Counted from the stretch's first letter, positions 1 to 13,340 are shown. The stretch is 64,000 bases of DNA from Paragordius varius (GCA_964247055.1 OZ176051.1:5270001-5334000); one strand, 5' to 3'. The notes: generated by a model from the letters alone, not told the origin. Numbers and translations: made by a program.

Positions 1-1031
1 ATGGTTGTTTCCCGTTTTTTGTAGCTTAGCGCTTTTTTATCAAATGTACTTGCTTGATTATTAGTTTTATTGTTTGAAGTGATATTATCCTTTACAGGAC
101 TTTGCGGTGTATCATCGGGAGCAATTTTGACATGAAAAGCTTGTGTATTATGCATACCATTCTGACGGAGGGCAGAAACAGTTATCGTATTCTTTGCGTT
201 CTTTTTACCAAAAGTTGTAGAAGAACGTTGTTTTTCAAGGTTTTTATTAACATCTACATCAATAACTTTAATAGGTGCGGGTGGTGTTGCAGAGGTAGAT
301 TTAGTTGATCTGATATCTATTAATCGTTTCCTGTGATTTCTAAGGTAAGTACCTATAATGAGGTATATGCAAAGCATAGCTGTTATGTTACCTAACTCCC
401 ACACAATATGTAATGTGAATACGGGTGTTTGAAATCGATGATAATTGACAAAGCATCCCAACAAGATACCCGTTAATTCAACACGTCCTACCTCGACATG
501 AACTATACGAACGACAAAACAAAGAATCCAAAGACAAGCTATGAGGATGCAAAAAATGCGGGGAGTTAAAAGTTTTTTGATCCAACCCTTAACCCTTTGG
601 GATTTTATAGGGTCACATACTATGTAGTATCGATCCAGTGCCAAAAGAAACAAGTGGAAAGAATGACTGATGAAAAATATTTCATTCAAATATCCAAACC
701 CATAACAAAGCTTGGGATACGCTTTAAACAGATTCAAGTAAGGGGTGTTTGGGTTCGGAGATCTCCATAACACTGCTAACATAATGTTAAGAAGGTACAA
801 CAGGCATCCTAAAAAATCGCAAATCGTCAAGCTAAGTATGAGTAAGTATTGAGAATTACAACGGAATTTACGATATTTCAGTATGACGACAATCAATACA
901 AAATTTATGATGGAGCCTATGACATATGAAACCGTGAATATGGCCAATAATATGGGTGTTAGATGGGGTGTAGTTCGTATCAAATAAAATGGATCGGATG
1001 ATCCTTGAATTTTTTCCAACGTAGTATTCAT
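1..1031 (-). CDS. Rhodopsin-family (class A) G-protein-coupled receptor, 3' end beyond the window
   Basis: Reading the minus strand from the ATG at 1031 gives 343 uninterrupted codons that run off the left edge. Hydrophobic segments fit TM1 (about residues 27-51, with an Asn at 43), TM2 (62-85, with the conserved Asp at 72), TM3 (110-132), TM4 (158-177) and TM5 (204-229). TM3 ends in LALDRYYIVCDPI, the DRY motif at 133-135. Cys109 before TM3 and Cys193 in the second extracellular loop are placed for the usual disulphide. N2 lies in an NTT sequon, as expected for an extracellular N-terminus. From residue 230 a long basic, Ser/Thr-rich third intracellular loop begins; TM6 and TM7 must lie beyond the window. 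No intron is needed in the visible part. The ligand cannot be told. It is a plasma-membrane receptor; class A assignment is firm, subfamily is not. Confidence 0.9.
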   Translation of the reverse strand, partial: MNTTLEKIQGSSDPFYLIRTTPHLTPILLAIFTVSYVIGSIINFVLIVVILKYRKFRCNSQYLLILSLTICDFLGCLLYLLNIMLAVLWRSPNPNTPYLNLFKAYPKLCYGFGYLNEIFFISHSFHLFLLALDRYYIVCDPIKSQRVKGWIKKLLTPRIFCILIACLWILCFVVRIVHVEVGRVELTGILLGCFVNYHRFQTPVFTLHIVWELGNITAMLCIYLIIGTYLRNHRKRLIDIRSTKSTSATPPAPIKVIDVDVNKNLEKQRSSTTFGKKNAKNTITVSALRQNGMHNTQAFHVKIAPDDTPQSPVKDNITSNNKTNNQASTFDKKALSYKKRETT

Positions 1032-3190
1032 AAAAATTAATAATTACGTAAATCACTAAATATATCCTTCAAAATTTTATGATGAAATTTTAAATACAAA
1101 TTAATTTAAAACGGAGCTTTGCTCCAAATTCTTTATGTAAATATAGAATCTGTAAAATGTGCCAAAATTAGGAGTGTACCCTTGGATAATATTAATTAAA
1201 AAATGATGGATTTTCAAATTTTTATTTTTAAAATAAATAAATTTTTTACATGGATCGATATGATAATTTAATTTTTGGATATTTATGTAAATGATGAATA
1301 TTTTATAAAATCTATTAAAAGGTTTTGTTACTTTACATTATTTATTTTGTACATTTATTTATTCATGTTATTTTTACAATAATTCTAGAAATTGTCAAAA
1401 TTCATATAAATATCCTAACAAAAGATAAAAATAATTGTATTACACTTTATTTACATACCATGTTACATATATTATAACATAAAAGAATTCTATCACAGTA
1501 ATTAGTTAGTTATAAGCGCCAAAAACAATTTATTTAAAATTGTTTTTTTTTTCAAAAATAAAATTATAAAACAGAAGGTAATTTTTACAATTTCAATAAC
1601 GGAGCTATTATTGGCCATTTTTGTTTTCAAATTGGCTAAAAAGTGATTTATTTTATATGACTTTCGAAAGTACGATTTCCTATTTTATTATTTACATATT
1701 CAATTCAAATTGTAGGGAACAAATATAAAATGGCACCTCTCCATAATAAATTATCATGTTGGCGATACGAATAAATGTAAAACAATAGACATGTACATTA
1801 AATCCCTTTTAGACCAATTAAAATACTAAGATGGTCAATAATAAATCTCGGTATATCTCATCATTTTTGACATAGTTGTTGTTAATTCCATAAATTTGGA
1901 AAAATTTTATCTGGATGAAATATTTTAAAAGAAAAAAAACCATTTGTATCAATTATGTTTCCTGTCCAAATTGTACATGTATATTTCATAACAGAGCGGT
2001 CATAATATACGAATTTCCTAAAAGTTGTGCTTACATTTGTACTATATTTAATCCTATAGCTATACAACTTTAATTCATTTTAAGTGTTGTTTTTGATAGC
2101 ACAGGGGATTTTTTACAATATAATCTGATGGCTAAAATGTATAGGTTTTTTTTAATTATACAAGGGGATCATTTGTTTTTAAATTTAATATGGGATGGAC
2201 AAGTTCGGCATGAAATCTGTTAATTTTAGTGAGCCTTGATTCTAAGATGTGTCAGAAACAAAATATTTACCAGATAAGGTCCACAATTTTGAAGCAAATA
2301 TTATTCCAATACCGTTAAAAGACATGTTTAGTCAATTAAACACATCTTCAATCGTATTTATATTATTAAAAATAAGATATTTCCTTAATAATTGGCGTAA
2401 TTATATAATAAAAAACAATTTCCTATCGTTTATATTTAAAAAAATTGGTTTTTTTATTTATTTTATAAAGTAGCGACCAAAAAAAGCAGTTAATGTACAC
2501 GGAATTTCATTCGCTTTTTTGTGGAATCGTATAAGTACAAAAAATGATACCAAAAAATTAACCTAGAATCGAAATTACTTTAACAAAAGTTGGAACCAAT
2601 TGGAACAATTGGGTTAAAAACCATTTTTTCCCATAAATACTGGGCGAAAACTCTGACTTTGCTTTTTTGATGTAGGTGTAGTAAAGCATGTCACAAATGA
2701 AATCATATTCAAAAAAATGTCCACCATAATAGGTTGGCATGTGGAATCAAATAAAAACGAAATACAATATTAAAATGACATGATATGCAAAATGAATAAT
2801 ATTATTTTTCAAATTCATTTCAAACTAAAGAATGAGAAGAGAGATATTAAGACTTTAATAAATTTGTAGCTATTGTTATTTCTTCCCTAAAAAACCTGTC
2901 CTGAAGTTTTAACTGCTAATTATTAATTTTTGCAAATTCTTTAAAATCACAAACGTAGAGGTATTATGTTAATTAAATACTTAATTATCATAATTTGAGA
3001 AAAATGCATATAAAAGTGTTTTATAAAACACACGCATAAACATATATACATATAATTCAAGGGCTGAAATAGAACCAGAACCGAATTTTTTAATGGGTAA
3101 GAACCATGGCTCCTGACCTTTCCTTGTTTTTGAGCACAAAATTTCTAAATTTTATTTGGAAGAGTGGTTCCGGATCCATGCTGCAAATAT
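1032..3190. other. Gene-free AT-rich stretch
   Basis: No gene is supported here. Two minus-strand open stretches (about 1882-2067 and 2558-2740) read as fairly balanced protein, but neither has a recognisable domain, a partner exon or a clear splice context, so they are not called. Confidence 0.5.
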
Positions 3191-3585
3191 ATAGGGGCAC
3201 ATATATGAGCCCAATGAACCGAATGAAGTGGCTTCCATATTTTGCCTCCTATTTTTTGTATCGTAAGGTTTAGAATTTTCTTAAAAAATATGGTGGCTTA
3301 AAACTTTCTCTCACATATTTTGAGTTATAAGATATTCATTATTAAAATGGGTGGTACTTAAACCGCGACCCACAGGCCGCATGTAAAAGTTCTTTTTTAT
3401 AGCCTTAAATTATTTTTAATTTTTTTAATATACTTCTTTTGCGTAAATCTGCAAAAATATCAAACAGCTATAAATTTTTATCGGTATTATATGGTGCGTG
3501 CGTGGCCCTTAAATTTTTTGGTGAGTACCACTGATTCAAGTCATTCGGCTCATCCGAAGCCCTAATGGTCGTTTACATGGGTCAT
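3191..3585. mobile_element. Nonautonomous TIR element (MITE), outer member of a nested pair
   Basis: The ends are imperfect inverted repeats: the left end begins TAGGGGCACATATATGAGCC, and the right end, read inverted, contains GACCCATGTAAACGACC and then TTCGGATGAGCCGAATGA. The terminal motif (GGNCCATGTNAATGAGCC) is shared with the element at 32374-33490, so this is a dispersed family. It is interrupted by a second MITE at 3349-3533. No coding capacity is seen. Confidence 0.5.
3349..3533. mobile_element. hAT MITE, deletion derivative of the 44601-46926 family
   Basis: The left end reads GTGGTACTTAAACCGCGACC, matching the 5' end of the hAT at 44601 (CAGTGGTACTCAAACCGCGG). The right end, TTTTTTGGTGAGTACCACTG, matches the 3' ends of that family. 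Flanks attaaaat (3341-3348) and attcaagt (3534-3541) agree at 6 of 8 positions, fitting a decayed 8-bp hAT target duplication. About 185 bp, non-coding. Confidence 0.65.
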
Positions 3586-5026
3586 AATATTACGAAGTAT
3601 ATAGGAAATGTGGAAAAACTAAAAACGTTTGCTAAGTTTTCGTATAATAATATTAATGTGCTAATATTACCCCTCAAAAACCACGCCTTTATATACCGAT
3701 AATATACATCTATGGTCAGTGGATTTTGACCTAATTAATACTATAATAGTTTAGAGTAAACCATTTCAGGTATAACAGAAAATATGAAATTGTGGGTCAT
3801 TATTCAAAAATAAATTGTTTCAAAAATGTCGAAATTAACGGAAAAAACAGAGGTCTTTATTCATTACGAAAGCCCCAACTTCCTAAAAACGATTCTTTAT
3901 CTATTGTCCTATTTATTAATAATTCTGCTGCTCAGATTGGATTGGAATAATATTAATTTAAAATTATTATTTAATCACCAAACTTAAAATTTTTTAATAT
4001 AAAAAAATTATCAATTCCGTAATTTACCACATTATAGATGTTTAGTTTTTTTATTTATTTATATTATAAAATAAATTAATAAACATATCAATCCCCTAAC
4101 AAGCACATAACTAATTTGCGATTACTAATGGCCGCTTTATAGATTTTTAATAATTTTTATTTTACATTAAAAGATAAATAATTGATAAACCACATAAAAA
4201 TTTATTGCGCTCGATACTCGATTACGATCACTAATGGTGTATGTTTTTTAATATATTAATCTAAATTTTAATCTATAAGGTAATTATATAAATTTGATAA
4301 TATATGGCTATTTATATTTCATTATTACTACTTACGCAGGCAGCGCCATTTTAAAAGCACAATTTTAATATAGAGTTAAATAAATATTCTGATGAAATTC
4401 CGATAAAAAAGTGAATTGCTATTTGTATAGTTTTAATGCCAATTAAGTATAATTTAAAAAAATAAATCGATGCACAACAATTTCTGTCGGGTTTTTTTAA
4501 ATTTCATGACAATTATATAATATACTTATAATTAATTAAAAACGAAATCTCAAAAATATAATATTTTATCCCTTTTATTGGTTTATATGGCTTTTTATTT
4601 GTTAACACTTTATAGCCTTTTCATATTTTGTTGACGATTACATTTTGGACTAGTTTTAAGCTTAAACTTGTAAATCAACTGCTGTTTTGAAAATTGGTTA
4701 GGTTAATTTTAATTGTCAAAATTCTTCGAAGATTATATTTCAACAGATTTTTTACTTCTGGAACAGAAGTGTTTATCATCCCCCAGCGACTCTTCCTTTG
4801 TCCCGTGAAAAAGTTTTTTTAAGACATATTTTTATAACCTAAATAAATAGATATTTAAAATATTTTTTTATATTTTTTTCACACATTCATTTTCTTTTCT
4901 TTGTGGATAAATTATTATTTACTATGTAAATAATTTTAAAAATTTTATATACAAACAATGGCAATTTAATAACCCCATTGATTGCGCGTAACAATGTTAT
5001 ATAAATTATTTGTCTTTGAGAAATTA

Positions 5027-5198
5027 CAGTATAAATAAGTATACATTCTAGAAAGTTATTAATTATCGCCAAATAGCATATACAACAAAGGGCAGTATTA
5101 GTAGCTTATTTTTATGAGCCAATAATAATTCTCTTTATTGCATAATTCTATTTGGAAATAATTAATAACTTTCTAGCAATATATACTTAGACATACTG
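5027..5198. mobile_element. Tc1/mariner-type hairpin MITE
   Basis: A 172-bp near-palindrome. The left arm starts CAGTATAAATAAGTATA and continues through TCTAGAAAGTTATTAAT; the right arm repeats this inverted and ends ATACTG. It is bounded by TA on both sides (5025-5026, 5199-5200), the Tc1/mariner target duplication. Non-coding. Confidence 0.7.
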
Positions 5199-5499
5199 TA
5201 TATGCATAGATTAAACGCAGTGTGCACAAAAAATATAATAATGCATCCGGATTCTTATGATTTTTTGGTTTTGGGCCTTACGAGTCTTATACTATAAATA
5301 TATACACTTTTGTGGGTAAACTATATTTTAAAAGAAAAACAATATCTTTATAAAATTATTATTTGATGTGGGATCCAAAAGTCTCAAAATTTTGGCCCCC
5401 TAAATTAGCTGGTTTATTTATAAACGCAAAAAAGCCGAATTTTAGTGATAATAGGTGATAATATCTGCTACGTTATGCCTCCAAAATCGGAGGGTGTAT

Positions 5500-6560
5500 A
5501 AAAAATAAGCTGATAATATATATATTCTGATGGGAAAATGTATCAGGATTATCATGGTGCTTTAGTGATTTGAGAAAATTATTTATACTTTTATGGTAAG
5601 TGCTCCATATCAGAAAATGGCAAAATTTGCGCACATTTATTTATATAAAATTTAATTGGTGAAAACTAGAGGCTTCATTCCAAAAAACCACTAAAATATA
5701 TAAACTGCATATAAAAAGCTACACAATATTTTCAAAAAACATATTTTTTCGATGTGTCCGAAAGTCCTAAATATTTTCGCTCTTCTAAAATTAGTTCTCT
5801 AAAAACGCAAAAATGCCGATGGCCGATAGAAATTTAATATATGTTAAATTTTGATATTACTAATTTTTTGATGAATAAATGCATACTTTTTGAAGCTTGT
5901 TTACTATTTTGAGTCATGATGGAAACGTTTTAACCCTTTAAGATATTGTTAAAACACCTTTTCTAAATAATTCGATGATATTGAACATATCTATTGCTTA
6001 ATTTAAATGTTGAATTGTCAAGATATTTTGGTGAATTTAGAAATATCTAGCACACTTGAATTTTTCATAATGTCTTAAAGCGTTTTTATACCGTTTCCAT
6101 TATGCCTAAAAATAGTTTGATGCACGCTTGATCAAAATTTTGTTAAAAATTAAATTTGAAACATGTATGCATTTTTGTTAAAATATATTTGTTAAATTTA
6201 GCATATAAAATTTTTACCGCGTAATTCCGACATTTTTGCGTTTATTTTAATAGGACCTACCTATTTTGGAAGAGAAAAAATATTTGGGACTTTCGGAGCC
6301 CACATCTAAAATTATATTTTTTGAAAATATCGTTTTGCTTTTTATACGTAGTTATTGATATATTTTAGTGATATTTGAAATGATGCCTCAGCTTTTACCA
6401 AAAATATTTTATTTAAAAAAGGTGAGGAAATTTTGAAATTATTCTCATATGGACCACTCACAAGTGTAAATAACTTTCTTAAATTGCTCGTAAGGGCCAA
6501 TACCAAAAGCACCTTGACAATCTGAACATTTTCTTATCAGAACATTATTTTTTCCTGTAT
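5500..6560. repeat. Foldback repeat with ~0.5 kb inverted arms
   Basis: The segment around 5520-5990 (blocks including GGTAAGTGCTCCATATCAG and AAAACGCAAAAATGCCGAT) reappears inverted in 6050-6560 (ACATTTTTGCGTTTATTTT, CCACTCACAAGTGTAAATAA). Near the centre both arms carry a version of ATAATGGAAACGGTATTAAA. Related copies lie at 6640-7460, 22040-22560 and 34880-35540. No ORF and no clear target duplication were seen, so the class is unknown. Confidence 0.55.
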
Positions 6561-6639
6561 GACGACAAAAACTTTTTAATAAAACGCATACTTTGCATTA
6601 AAATTATTTTCGTCAAATTTTCGTGAAGTGCACCTCATG

Positions 6640-7460
6640 GTATCATAATGGAAACGGTATTAAAACGCTTTAAATTAAAACACTTTTCTACTTAAATCGA
6701 GGATGCTGAACATTGCTACTCCATCAGAATTTTTTTAATTCGTTTGCTTCCAAATTTGGGTGATTTTTCTAAAAAACAATTTATTTTTAACATAAATTTA
6801 AAAAAAAGCAAATTTTTTAATTAAAATTCTGAGGTTGTAAAAATGTTCATTATCGATTTGTTTAAAAAAAGGTTTTATAATAACATAAGATGTTTTTAGA
6901 CCCTTTCCAACCTGATTAAAAAAGACCCACTTCAAAAATTTTTTGCAAAAAATAAAATTATAAGCAAAATATGTATTTTTTCATAAATAACTTTTTAGAT
7001 GTCATAATCTAGCATAACTTAAATATTGTTTTCGCGCAATCTGATTTTTGCGTTTATTCAAAAAAACTAGCCCATTTAAAAATGTCCAAAAATTTGTAAC
7101 TTTTGGAACCTACATCTAAAAATTAATTTTTAGATATAAAGTGTTTTGCAATTTTTAATATAGTTTATTTGTAATATTTTTAAAACGCACATAATATATT
7201 TTATTTAGCATCATGTGCGCAAATTTTGGTTTTTTTGATATGGAACAATTATCATAATAATGTAAATAAGATTCCAAAACAACTTGTAAAGCAAAAGCAT
7301 TGTATATTAAACATTTTTCTATCAAATAGCGCTAATTTTGCGTTTTTTGATATGCTGCGTTATCATAGTCGAATTTAATTAAATAACTTTCACAACCGAA
7401 ATCAAATTCGCCATAAGAATCTTGGAATTTTTTTCGATCAGAATATATGAAAAATTTTCA
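6640..7460. repeat. Second, diverged copy of the foldback repeat
   Basis: It begins with the central motif of the 5500-6560 repeat (ATAATGGAAACGGTATTAAA) and continues with its right-arm blocks (TGATTTTTGCGTTTATTC near 7048 and GTGCGCAAATTTTGG near 7213). It is adjacent to the first copy, so the family is locally duplicated. Non-coding. Confidence 0.45.
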
Positions 7461-7786
7461 CTGTAACTAGTGTTAATATACCATTTACAATTCAACACCC
7501 TTAAAATTCGAATTCACCCTCGACAAATTCACCCTTAAAATATATTGTGTTTCGTAATATATTATTAATAAGAAAAAATTGTTATGGTATAGTTTATTAT
7601 TTTTTCAGATTATTTTAATTTTAACCAAATTCCATTTTTTAAAAATATATAATATTTAGGTAATAATTAATCTTATATAACACATAATTTATTTTAGAGT
7701 GATGAAGTGTAAATGGTATATTTATATATTAAATAAATGCCAGAATTATTAACAAATACTTATTACTAAAATTATTAACTTAAGGG

Positions 7787-8440
7787 GCTAATACTCGCCA
7801 AAAAATGTTGACGGGCCGAACAACTATTTTTTGGATCAAGAGCTTGAATTATGTAATAATACCGAAAAATATTGGTTTTAACTGTTTAACACCAATGCAG
7901 TATTTTACTCTATACGCTACACCGATATCTGCTAGGTAGCATATAAATCGCAACTAAAAGGCCCCATGCCCATTTATAAAAAATAAGGATATTTTGTTAA
8001 AAAATAAGTGATTAACAAATCTGTTGTAATATCAGTAAGGTCATGCTAAATATTTACTTTTGAATACGACTCGCATATTTATGCTGAGGGGAAAAATAGT
8101 TAGGATAGTTGGAGGACATTTTATTATATTTTTATATTTATTTGGCCTATCTTGCTAAAACTATATATACCTTTTTTCTTTGCGAGTTTCTTTAAACACA
8201 TTTCCTAAATTTGAATCATTGTTGAATCGGTGAATTTTCAACAAATGCAGATGATCAAAACCAAACCTGAAGTTCTTTCATAAATTAATACTTTATAATA
8301 GGTAAAAATAGAATACCAAAAAAAATAATATCAAAACCGTATACTTTTAATATTTAAATATCCAATAGGCATTTTTAATAAATCATTCAATTTAGGTCAT
8401 GAAAAGCACTAGGGCTAGATGCGGCCAATTGATTTAACGC
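7787..8440 (-). mobile_element. hAT remnant (GTF2IRD2/FAM200-like family), internally deleted
   Basis: The left boundary, ACTCGCCAAAAAATGTTGA followed by CGGGCC, is the 3' end of the hAT family seen at 44601-46926, here inverted. The interior (about 8040-8270) parallels 62990-63170 of the minus-strand copy near the right edge. The right boundary (GCACTAGGGCTAGATGCGGCC near 8410) resembles the family's 5' end in reverse. The transposase region is mostly lost. Confidence 0.55.
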
Positions 8441-8499
8441 ATAGATTAAAAATATTTCATTACCTTTTAAGGTAAAAAAAATAACAGTAATTATATTGG

Positions 8500-9113
8500 G
8501 CTAAATAAAAATATATGCCTTTTCTAGTCTTTTAAGCGCAAGTTTTAAAAAATATTTTTTTTAAAAAGTAAAATTGTTATTAAATATCAATTCAAACTTT
8601 TTCGTCGCCATTTCTCAATAACTTTTTAACATTTCCTTATCTTTTCACTTTTTTATCTAGTTAACATATTGGGGTAGTTATATCCAGAGCTCAATTTTGT
8701 AAAGAAACTGCAGTTTTGAGTTTAGTTAAAATTTAATTATCAAACATTGTTCTCATGTATTAGATAAAAACTTATATTTTTTACATTATGGCCTCTAGAG
8801 TCTAAAATTGTGCTCCAAAACACGATTGAACTGAACAGCTGATATTAAGATTATCAATGCTGGAATGTAGCCTGAAAGATTTTTAAATTCAATTTACATT
8901 TTATAACCATACATTTATTTGCCTGTTGCATTAGCGATTTAAAATTCATAGAAAAAATGGCGACAAAAAAGTTTGAGATGAGGATTATTTTACAATCCTA
9001 CATATTTTAAAAAAAAATTTATAATGCGCCCACTAACATATGTTATTTGGCTAATTAACATAAATATTTTTTAAATATTCAAATTAGCGCTCTGGGATAT
9101 AAAACACCCCAAA
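8500..9113. repeat. Copy of a dispersed repeat family with palindromic end
   Basis: It contains inverted blocks (AAACTTTTTCGTCGCCATTT near 8595 and AAATGGCGACAAAAAAGTTT near 8957) and ends CTGGGATATAAAACACCCCA at about 9113. The same order of blocks is found at 53380-53795. The terminal box is the degenerate inverse of the ends at 27745, 29395 and 34485, so all are probably one DNA-transposon family. Confidence 0.5.
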
Positions 9114-9404
9114 AGGTAACGGAGTATTAATTCGCAACAACATGCAAATAAATGTATATTATGGTCTAAATTATTATATATAAAACTTTAGAAAGCTTTA
9201 AATTACCTACCAGCTATATTTATTGTTAATTTCAGCTGTTTGGTTCAATCGTGTTTTGAGCTACAATGGCGTAGCTAAAATTCCAAAATAAATGTTGTGT
9301 ATTTTTTTTCCATATTTAGTATGCCGTGCTTTTTTATTTTCCTTTTTTGTTATCATTATAACCATTTTGCTGCTCAATTGCAACTTTGCTCTTTTCTACT
9401 AGAA

Positions 9405-9406
<2 letters not shown>

Positions 9407-9441
<35 letters not shown>
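9407..9441. repeat. (TA)n microsatellite
   Basis: Pure TA run of about 35 bases upstream of the phosphatase gene. The short ORF that reads through it is an artefact of the repeat. Confidence 0.9.
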
Positions 9442-9442
<1 letters not shown>

Positions 9443-9957
9443 GAAAAGTGGTGGCATCGTTTTTAAAGTAATGGGGTAGAATGTGCATGTTTTTTTCACT
9501 AACCTTAGATATGGGTCTATTAAAATCTATCTTAAATTGAAGCAATACTCTTAGTTATAACGCAATACTTGAAGTTGTTTTCCACCAACAAAACCGTTGG
9601 CATTATATAAGCATTTATTAACGTTTGGAAAAACAACAAGAAACTTTTGTAGACAGTAGCGGGTCTGTTTCACCCTTTTGTTGACACACCTTGATAAGCG
9701 AAGTGGAAAAACGGTTGCTTATGCCACTTTATTATACACTGCTCTTAATTAATTGAAAAAGCTTTGTTAAATAGTGTTTTTTATGTACTGATATTTTTTA
9801 TGTTTAGGCATTAAGAATTTTGTAACAATTTGTTTTTGATCATATGTATAACTTTGTATGTCTTTAATGCCAATTTTTATCAGGTACAAAAGTTTTAAAA
9901 TTTTAGATTTTTGATAATACAAGTAATGCAAAAAGATCCAGGCTGATATTTTTAATT

Positions 9958-12900
9958 ATGAATACAATTCTTATTAGCTATGACTGGTCCTTGTATGGTG
10001 AAAACAGTGGCTTTAGTTTATTGAAACACGAACTTTTAGATACCACTATACTTGATGATCAATTAAATTTTTATAGTAACAATATCATTAGTGTTTCTGA
10101 AGATGTTAACCGTGATAATGGTGGAAAAGATTTTTCTAAAAAAATTACAAAACATCCTCAATTACCAGGGTCTTATATTTCCAAAAACGAAAACAAATAT
10201 GATAAAAAGAATTATATGATTGCCAAAAAAATTGTTAACAATTGTTTAAGGCATTTGCGCTCATCCAAACGTAATCTATTACAGCTCAATCATAGAAAAT
10301 CACATATATTTTATATGAAACCGGTAAATTTTTCAAGAAAGCTTGCTTCAATTACACCATATAATCCCAAATATTTTTTGGACACTCAAACATCAAACAC
10401 CAAAAAATCTTACAAGCTTAAACGATTCAATAAATTAATACGTCTTCCCATATTTGACCATCAACATCTCAATAAAAACAAATTTACTATTAGCAATGCA
10501 AAATCACCCTTACCCTTCATCAAACCAAGGTATAATTTACATTTTACCAAAAGTCTAAATGTAAACACAATCGTAAATAACACTCACAAACTAAATTACA
10601 TTGCTTTTACCAGGAACGGGAAATCATGTAAAAATTATTTGGCATTAAATGATAAAAAACCATCTCTTGCAATTAATGATGTTGATATTGAAAGCCAAAA
10701 ATTAATACGAAAACAAAGGCAGTGTAATAATGATGGACAATATAAATTAATCGATAATATTTGTTGCTTTAGCGAACAAGGCAAGCTAAAGAGTTGCCAA
10801 ATAATTTCTGAAACGCAAAAAAATCTTTATAACAACCATGATATTATTGATAGCGATGATGAAACAACACAAGAGAGCAATAAAATTAATTTACATACAA
10901 GTAACGTTAACAATAATGGTACCACACCACACTATTTGGCCAATGGTCATGAAACGCCACCTTGTTTTTTGGTCCCTGGCCAAAACAATAAGACAAAGTT
11001 GCCTCAAATGTTGCTGTTAAAAAATGGCAATCGCATTACACGACCGTGCCAACAACAAGACGAATCAATTATTGCGTTCGCTCGGCATAAAACTCGGCAC
11101 ACTCCAACGGCATCATGCAACAAAATTATTCAAGGTAGGAAAAGGGGAAGGTTTAAACTCAATATATCCATCAAAGATTGTGAAGAAGATCGCAACGAAG
11201 CAAGTCGTAAAGAAAGCACTCCAAGTCCTACATTAGTTACTCCTGATTCAAATATAATTTCTCTTCATGCTACACCGCAACTCCAAGAAGGTGACAATAC
11301 CTTTATTGCACATAATTTGGCTCTTAATTCACCCCTAGCTGAAAATTTTTTAGCATCAAATGTTACAGTTGCTAAACATTCCAACACTGAGAAATCCGTT
11401 ATCCATAAAGAAGAAACTATCAACAACGTTTTGTCTGTCGGTTCTTCTTATTTACCACCCTTAGCTGAAGTTCGTATAAATGATTTCCCGGTTTATACAT
11501 TAGTCCTTGATCTGGATGAAACATTGGTACATTGTGCTCTTACACCAATCTCTGATGCTCATATGCAATTTCCAGTCCATTTTCAGGGAATCGATTATCA
11601 GGTTTTTTCTCGTTTCTATATTTGTATATATGCATTTATATCAATGATCCCTAGAATAATATGCATATATACTGTCGATTTTGCGCTAAATTTCAATAAC
11701 TGTAAATAAATTTTAAGTTTTTTTCTATAGTGTATATAAGTATGTAAATCAGTTAAATATGTAATCGTAATTGTTTTTGCATTCATAAGTTTTTGTTGTG
11801 TTAACTGATAATCCCCCTCTTTCTTTGTTCATCTTCTTATCCACCTATAAAACGCATAAATTCTTATACATATACATTTTTATTGTTTGGAAAATTAATT
11901 ATTTTTTGATTAACTTATTTTATTTGCAAGTAGTTTTTTTCCATAAAGTTTGGTTAATTAAAATACATGTTATAACTTTAATTCTCTGCTATGAAAAAAA
12001 AACGTTGCGAGGGGAGGGATTTTTCTTGAAACTGCGCAAAAATTTAATTTAACTCAAAAGGGAATTAATTATACATTTTTAAATATTATCTTCTTGTAAA
12101 CGTTTGCTGTTTTTTAGTTAACTGTAATTTTATTTTTGCTATTACAAAAATAGTAATGTTGTTTGTTTGTTTTGTCTTGGTATCATTTTGACAACTTAAC
12201 TTTTTTAAATACCTTTCTTTCCATATGAAGAGGAGAGATTATAATGTGAAAAGAAAAATGATTAATTATATAATATAGAAAAATATGTATAAATAAATTA
12301 AAATCTATAAATTAGCATTGAATGATTTAGATAAAAAAATTACATAACCAAAGATGACTTGCTTTATATATATTAGTTGTTTTGCGATTCGGATAATATA
12401 TATATACCTTTTCTGCACATTTATATCGTTATTAACTTTTTCCTCTTTATTTATAACACAATAAATATTTTTTGAGGGAATAACTCGAAAATTTATTGCA
12501 ACTAAAAAAATTAATTCAACATTTGAATATATCGTAATATCAGTGAAGAGGGGAATTTATTTATTTTAGTAAATACAGGTGTCATGGATAGAGGTTTATT
12601 AATATATATTATCAAAATAAAATCATTTGATTTTAATTTATTTAAATTAAAAACAACAATATTTCAATTGATTTTACACAATGAGGTAGTTATTTTAAAA
12701 TAGAATTTTAATAGTTTATTTTGAAAGTGTAATTAAATATAAGTTAAAAAGATCTGATAATGTTAACCGGCTTTTCAGTTAATTATAGCATGACTAAAAT
12801 TTTGTTGATGTTTAGGTTTATGTCAAATTACGACCATACTTTCACGAATTCCTTGAGACAGTTTCCCAATTATATGAAGTCATCTTGTTTACGGCTTCGA

Positions 12901-13340
12901 AGCGAATTTACGCAGAAAAATTGTTGGATTTATTAGATCCTGAACGCAAATTGATTAAGTAATGATTTTATTAATATAAGACCCCTTTTTGTAAATTTTA
13001 TAAATAGTTTATTTTTATACTCAATTAATTATGTATTTGATAGACATCGATTATTTCGTGAACATTGCGTAAGCGTACAGGGTAATTACATCAAAGATTT
13101 AAGCATGTTGGGACGTGATCTCAGTAAAACTGTGCTCATTGATAACTCACCTATTGCTTTTATTTGTCAGGTATTTTTTACAGTTACAATTCTCTCTAAA
13201 AGTTTTGGAAGCACATTTTTTGCAAAATTAAAGCTACTTAGTGTAAACAATGCGCAATATATTAATTTATATTTTTCCAGCCATCTTTATAACTTTTTTA
13301 AATCGGAAAATATTATTTTTTAATAAAAAATCAGACTATA

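Noticed and set aside
9297-9479. 60-codon ORF
   Set aside because: Reads through a TA microsatellite; Tyr-Ile run is an artefact.
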